Under the pieces are notes generated by a model, which was given only the letters and a program-made list of their open reading frames with translations, ran no database searches and had not been told where the DNA came from. DNA of 7,596 bases from Candidatus Dojkabacteria bacterium UBA5209 (GTDB lineage Bacteria > Patescibacteriota > Dojkabacteria > SC72), in assembly GCA_002412645.1 (NCBI GenBank), contig DHVL01000002.1:1-7596 (forward strand). The letters are read 5' to 3'. Positions 5,274-7,596 of this stretch are shown here, piece by piece. How positions within the stretch are numbered: the first letter of the stretch is position 1; every line of letters starts with the position of its first letter. The position numbers were made by a program, and so were the translations under genes.

Positions 5274-7286
5274 ATGGATATAAAGATTGATAAAAAATTA
5301 GAGAGTAAGAGATTAGCGAAACCAACTTCGAAATGGAGTATAGGTAGAGAGCTTTCTGTTAAAGAGAAGCTTAAGAAGGGCCTTAAGAACGATTCTAAGT
5401 TAATAGATGTGTCTCCTTGGAACCTAATGTATGCCTTTTTACTGTTTTTTCTCTTTTTTGGAGTACTCATTAGTAGTATTGCGAAATTACAGATAGTGCA
5501 GGGTGCTGATATGGCTAAAAGATCTGAAAGAAATAAGGTGAGAGTGAGTAAGGTAGAGGCTCCTAGGGGTATCATTTTTGATTCTGATGGAGTTAAGTTG
5601 GTAGAAAATCTCCCCTCTATGAATCTTTACCTTTCAATAGAGCCTTACTTAGATAAGTCTGGGGCCATTGATAATAAGCTACTAAGCGAGAGTTTAGATA
5701 CCCTCGGGGGTATCTTGGGTGATAATTGGAAGCAGGTTAGTGCTAGTAGTGATGTAATATATGAATCTCTTTTGGATAGGGTATATTCAATATATTCATC
5801 TTCTCCGTACTTTAATAAAATACTACTTGCACAGGACTTGGACAACGATATTGTCATTAAGATTAAAGCAAGATCTAATGATATACCTGGAATAAGTATA
5901 GATAACGGTAACAAGAGAAAATATCTTTACAATGAATACTTTACCCATATACTTGGATATACAGGAGAGGCATCAGAGACAGATATTGAGAAATTTGAGA
6001 GTGTACAAAGTGGAGATATTGTAGGGAAGATAGGGGTAGAGAGATTTTACAATGTAGAGTTTCAAGGAGAGCATGGTCAGCTTGCAGAGGAAATAGATGC
6101 ATTGGGTAGATCCGTTTCAGATGAACCTTACCTTCTTAAAGAGCCTGTTGCTGGTAAAAATCTCTATCTTACAATCAAAAAAGATGTTCAGGTTAAACTG
6201 TATGATTTACTTGCAGAGTCGGTAAAAGAGAATAATGCGGCTGGAGGGGCAGGTGTAATACAAGACGTAAGGAGTGGTGAAATATTAGCGATAGTGAGCT
6301 ATCCTGGATATGATGGTAATCTCTTTGTGGGAGGTATTTCTCAAGGTGATTACTCTTCACTTTTGAATAACAAACTCAACCCTTTACTTAACAGAGCATT
6401 AGCTGCACAAATACCCCCAGGTTCGACTTTTAAGACATTAGTTGCTGCTGCAGGTTTAGATGCAAAAGTAATTGATAGAAGTACAATATATGTTAGTAGA
6501 ACAGGATATACATTCTCTAATGGAGCGCCTTTTCAAGAATTTAGAAAACACTCATATGGACCATTAAATGTAGTAGATGCATTAGCTGTTTCTTCTAATA
6601 TATATTTCTGTGAGATGATTCGTAAGTGGGATATGAACGAATTGGTTCCTTACTTAGAGAAGTTTGGAATAGGGAAGTATACAGGTATAGATATCCCTGG
6701 AGAGGCTCTTGGTAGACTTCCTTCTCCTGAAAACAAGATTAAACTTGCTAATACCACTAGTCCATGGTTAGAGCCAGTGTGGTATCCGGAGGGAGACTCC
6801 TGTAATGCCGTTATCGGTCAAGGTATTACTCTTGTGACACCAGTACAAATGGCAAATTGGATGGCAGCAATTGCTAATGGTGGTACTTTGTATACACCTC
6901 ATGTAGCTAAGAAATTTGTAGATGAAAGAGGTTTTGAATATCCAGTAGAGCCTAAGGTTCTTTCAGAGACAGGAGTATCTAAGGAGGCTTTAGAGATAGT
7001 GAGGAAAGGTATGTGGGAGACAGTAAATGGATCGAGAGGTATTGTAGGTTCTCTCTCAAATACTGGTACATCTGTAGCAGCTAAAACAGGTACAGCAGAG
7101 TTCGGTAAAGTAAACGAGAAGGGTATATATGAAGATACTCATGCATGGGTAGCTGGTTTTTTCCCATACGAGAATCCAAAATATTCATTCTCCATATTTC
7201 TTGAAGATGGTGGTATGAGTTCTAACGCTTCCTCCGTTATGCGCAACATGTTAATTTGGATGGTAGAGAACGGTTTTGTTGATTAA
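5274..7286 (+). CDS. mrdA: Penicillin-binding protein 2 (class B transpeptidase)
   Basis: The 670-residue protein is an elongation-type class B PBP that cross-links peptidoglycan outside the membrane, normally with RodA. A basic cytoplasmic tail of about 46 residues precedes a single transmembrane helix near 49-70. The PBP dimer (pedestal) domain begins at VEAPRGIIFDSDG (94-106). The transpeptidase domain carries all three active-site motifs: STFK at 384-387 (nucleophile S384), SSN at 440-442, and KTG at 604-606. GQGITLVTPVQMA at 515-527 and WVAGFFPYENP at 625-635 are typical of PBP2. Nothing suggests inactivation. It is the last gene of the mre operon. The K/R-rich tail is longer than the roughly 20 residues of E. 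coli PBP2. rodA does not follow. Confidence 0.96.
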   Translation: MDIKIDKKLESKRLAKPTSKWSIGRELSVKEKLKKGLKNDSKLIDVSPWNLMYAFLLFFLFFGVLISSIAKLQIVQGADMAKRSERNKVRVSKVEAPRGIIFDSDGVKLVENLPSMNLYLSIEPYLDKSGAIDNKLLSESLDTLGGILGDNWKQVSASSDVIYESLLDRVYSIYSSSPYFNKILLAQDLDNDIVIKIKARSNDIPGISIDNGNKRKYLYNEYFTHILGYTGEASETDIEKFESVQSGDIVGKIGVERFYNVEFQGEHGQLAEEIDALGRSVSDEPYLLKEPVAGKNLYLTIKKDVQVKLYDLLAESVKENNAAGGAGVIQDVRSGEILAIVSYPGYDGNLFVGGISQGDYSSLLNNKLNPLLNRALAAQIPPGSTFKTLVAAAGLDAKVIDRSTIYVSRTGYTFSNGAPFQEFRKHSYGPLNVVDALAVSSNIYFCEMIRKWDMNELVPYLEKFGIGKYTGIDIPGEALGRLPSPENKIKLANTTSPWLEPVWYPEGDSCNAVIGQGITLVTPVQMANWMAAIANGGTLYTPHVAKKFVDERGFEYPVEPKVLSETGVSKEALEIVRKGMWETVNGSRGIVGSLSNTGTSVAAKTGTAEFGKVNEKGIYEDTHAWVAGFFPYENPKYSFSIFLEDGGMSSNASSVMRNMLIWMVENGFVD

Positions 7287-7308
7287 GGGAAAGTTCAGAA
7301 AATTACTG

Positions 7309-7338
7309 TAATATATGTATGTGAGTTTGACATATATT
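7309..7338 (+). repeat. AT-rich inverted repeat overlapping the topA -35
   Basis: AATATATG (7310-7317) and CATATATT (7331-7338) are 8-bp inverted repeats with a 13-nt gap. The right arm overlaps the -35 box TTGACA by two bases. It could be an operator-like site or chance in AT-rich DNA. It is too weak to be a terminator for mrdA: there is no GC in the stem apart from one pair and no T-run. Confidence 0.2.
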
Positions 7339-7355
7339 TAAGTATTGTGTATTTT
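7327..7355 (+). promoter_or_regulatory. Promoter of topA
   Basis: A perfect -35 TTGACA (7327-7332), an exact 17-bp spacer and TATTTT (7350-7355, 4 of 6) form a sigma-70-type promoter. The predicted start near 7362 is only about 4 nt before the topA ATG, so the message would be leaderless or nearly so. In many bacteria topA expression responds to supercoiling; nothing here tests that. Confidence 0.6.
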
Positions 7356-7365
7356 TAGCTTCAAT

Positions 7366-7596
7366 ATGGGAAAAACGAATTACAAAAATTTACTTATAGT
7401 TGAGTCACCTGCAAAGGCTAAGACCATCAACAAATATTTAGGTACAGACTACAAGGTCATGGCCACTGTTGGTCATGTCATTGACTTGCCTAAGAGTAAA
7501 TTAGGAGTAGATGTAGAGAATGGATATGAGCCTCAATTTGAAACAATATATGGTAAAGGTAAGATTTTGAAGGATTTAAAGAAAGCCATACCTAAG
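7366..7596 (+). CDS. topA: DNA topoisomerase I, N-terminal part
   Basis: The first 77 residues are visible and the gene runs off the right edge. Residues 9-26 (starting LLIVESPAKAKTI) are the start of the TOPRIM domain, with the catalytic glutamate E13 and K17 corresponding to the E. coli VESPAK motif. TVGHVIDLPKSKLGVD near 34-49 continues the conserved domain. Type IA topoisomerase I relaxes negative supercoils by cutting one strand. The start is ATG 7366, with no Shine-Dalgarno sequence and only a short predicted leader. It has its own promoter, separate from the mre operon 79 nt upstream. Nothing about the remaining domains, including C-terminal zinc fingers, can be said from this window. 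Confidence 0.95.
   Translation, partial: MGKTNYKNLLIVESPAKAKTINKYLGTDYKVMATVGHVIDLPKSKLGVDVENGYEPQFETIYGKGKILKDLKKAIPK

Noticed and set aside
5086..5914. Several minus-strand frames opposite mreD and mrdA
   Set aside because: They overlap well-supported genes, and no motif or start context supports them.
1..7596. UGA recoded as glycine or tryptophan, as in some Candidate Phyla Radiation lineages
   Set aside because: All genes read through intact with the standard code, no conserved residue falls on an in-frame TGA, and the stops are TAA or TAG. Absence of TGA stops in a sample this small is not evidence of recoding.
1..7596. Mobile element, CRISPR array or defence system
   Set aside because: No repeats with regular spacing, terminal inverted repeats, transposase or nuclease genes were found; the content is core housekeeping.

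Overview
The window is AT-rich, tightly packed bacterial DNA. It looks like a core chromosomal segment rather than a mobile or accessory island. I saw no transposase, integrase, phage gene or CRISPR repeat. AT-rich codon use, very short gene gaps, no convincing Shine-Dalgarno sequence before any of the eight genes, and a short zinc-ribbon-type L28 suggest a reduced-genome bacterium, possibly of the Candidate Phyla Radiation (Patescibacteria). That assignment is inference. The standard code fits: eight stops are visible or implied by complete 3' ends (TAA or TAG), and no in-frame TGA is needed.

Left part (1-1900). The 3' part of an unrecognised plus-strand gene meets, head to head, a minus-strand block of RNA genes and one membrane protein. 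Read on the minus strand from 1900 down to 600, this block holds: a promoter and a 140-nt rod-shaped RNA that I interpret as 6S RNA; a promoter and a tRNA-Thr(UGU)/tRNA-Tyr(GUA) pair; a gene for a five-helix membrane protein of unknown function; and tRNA-Thr(GGU).

Middle (1901-2820). A minus-strand M50 (site-2 type) membrane metalloprotease gene diverges from rpmB (ribosomal protein L28). They appear to share an AT-rich palindromic -10 region. An 11-bp inverted repeat overlaps the rpmB stop codon.

Right part (2821-7286). This is a classic rod-shape operon, mreB-mreC-mreD-mrdA (PBP2), with gaps of 12, 1 and 4 nt. MreB filaments on the inner membrane face, the MreC/MreD membrane partners and the PBP2 transpeptidase form most of the elongasome that guides lateral-wall peptidoglycan synthesis. 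RodA, the usual glycosyltransferase partner, is not in the window. After a 79-nt gap with a good promoter, the 5' end of topA (DNA topoisomerase I) runs off the right edge.

The least ordinary item is the 6S-like RNA. It has a near-consensus promoter, a rod fold with a central bubble and small 3'-side hairpin, and a U-tract end one base before the next promoter. A second theme is that predicted transcription starts lie only a few bases upstream of several start codons, which suggests leaderless or short-leader translation.
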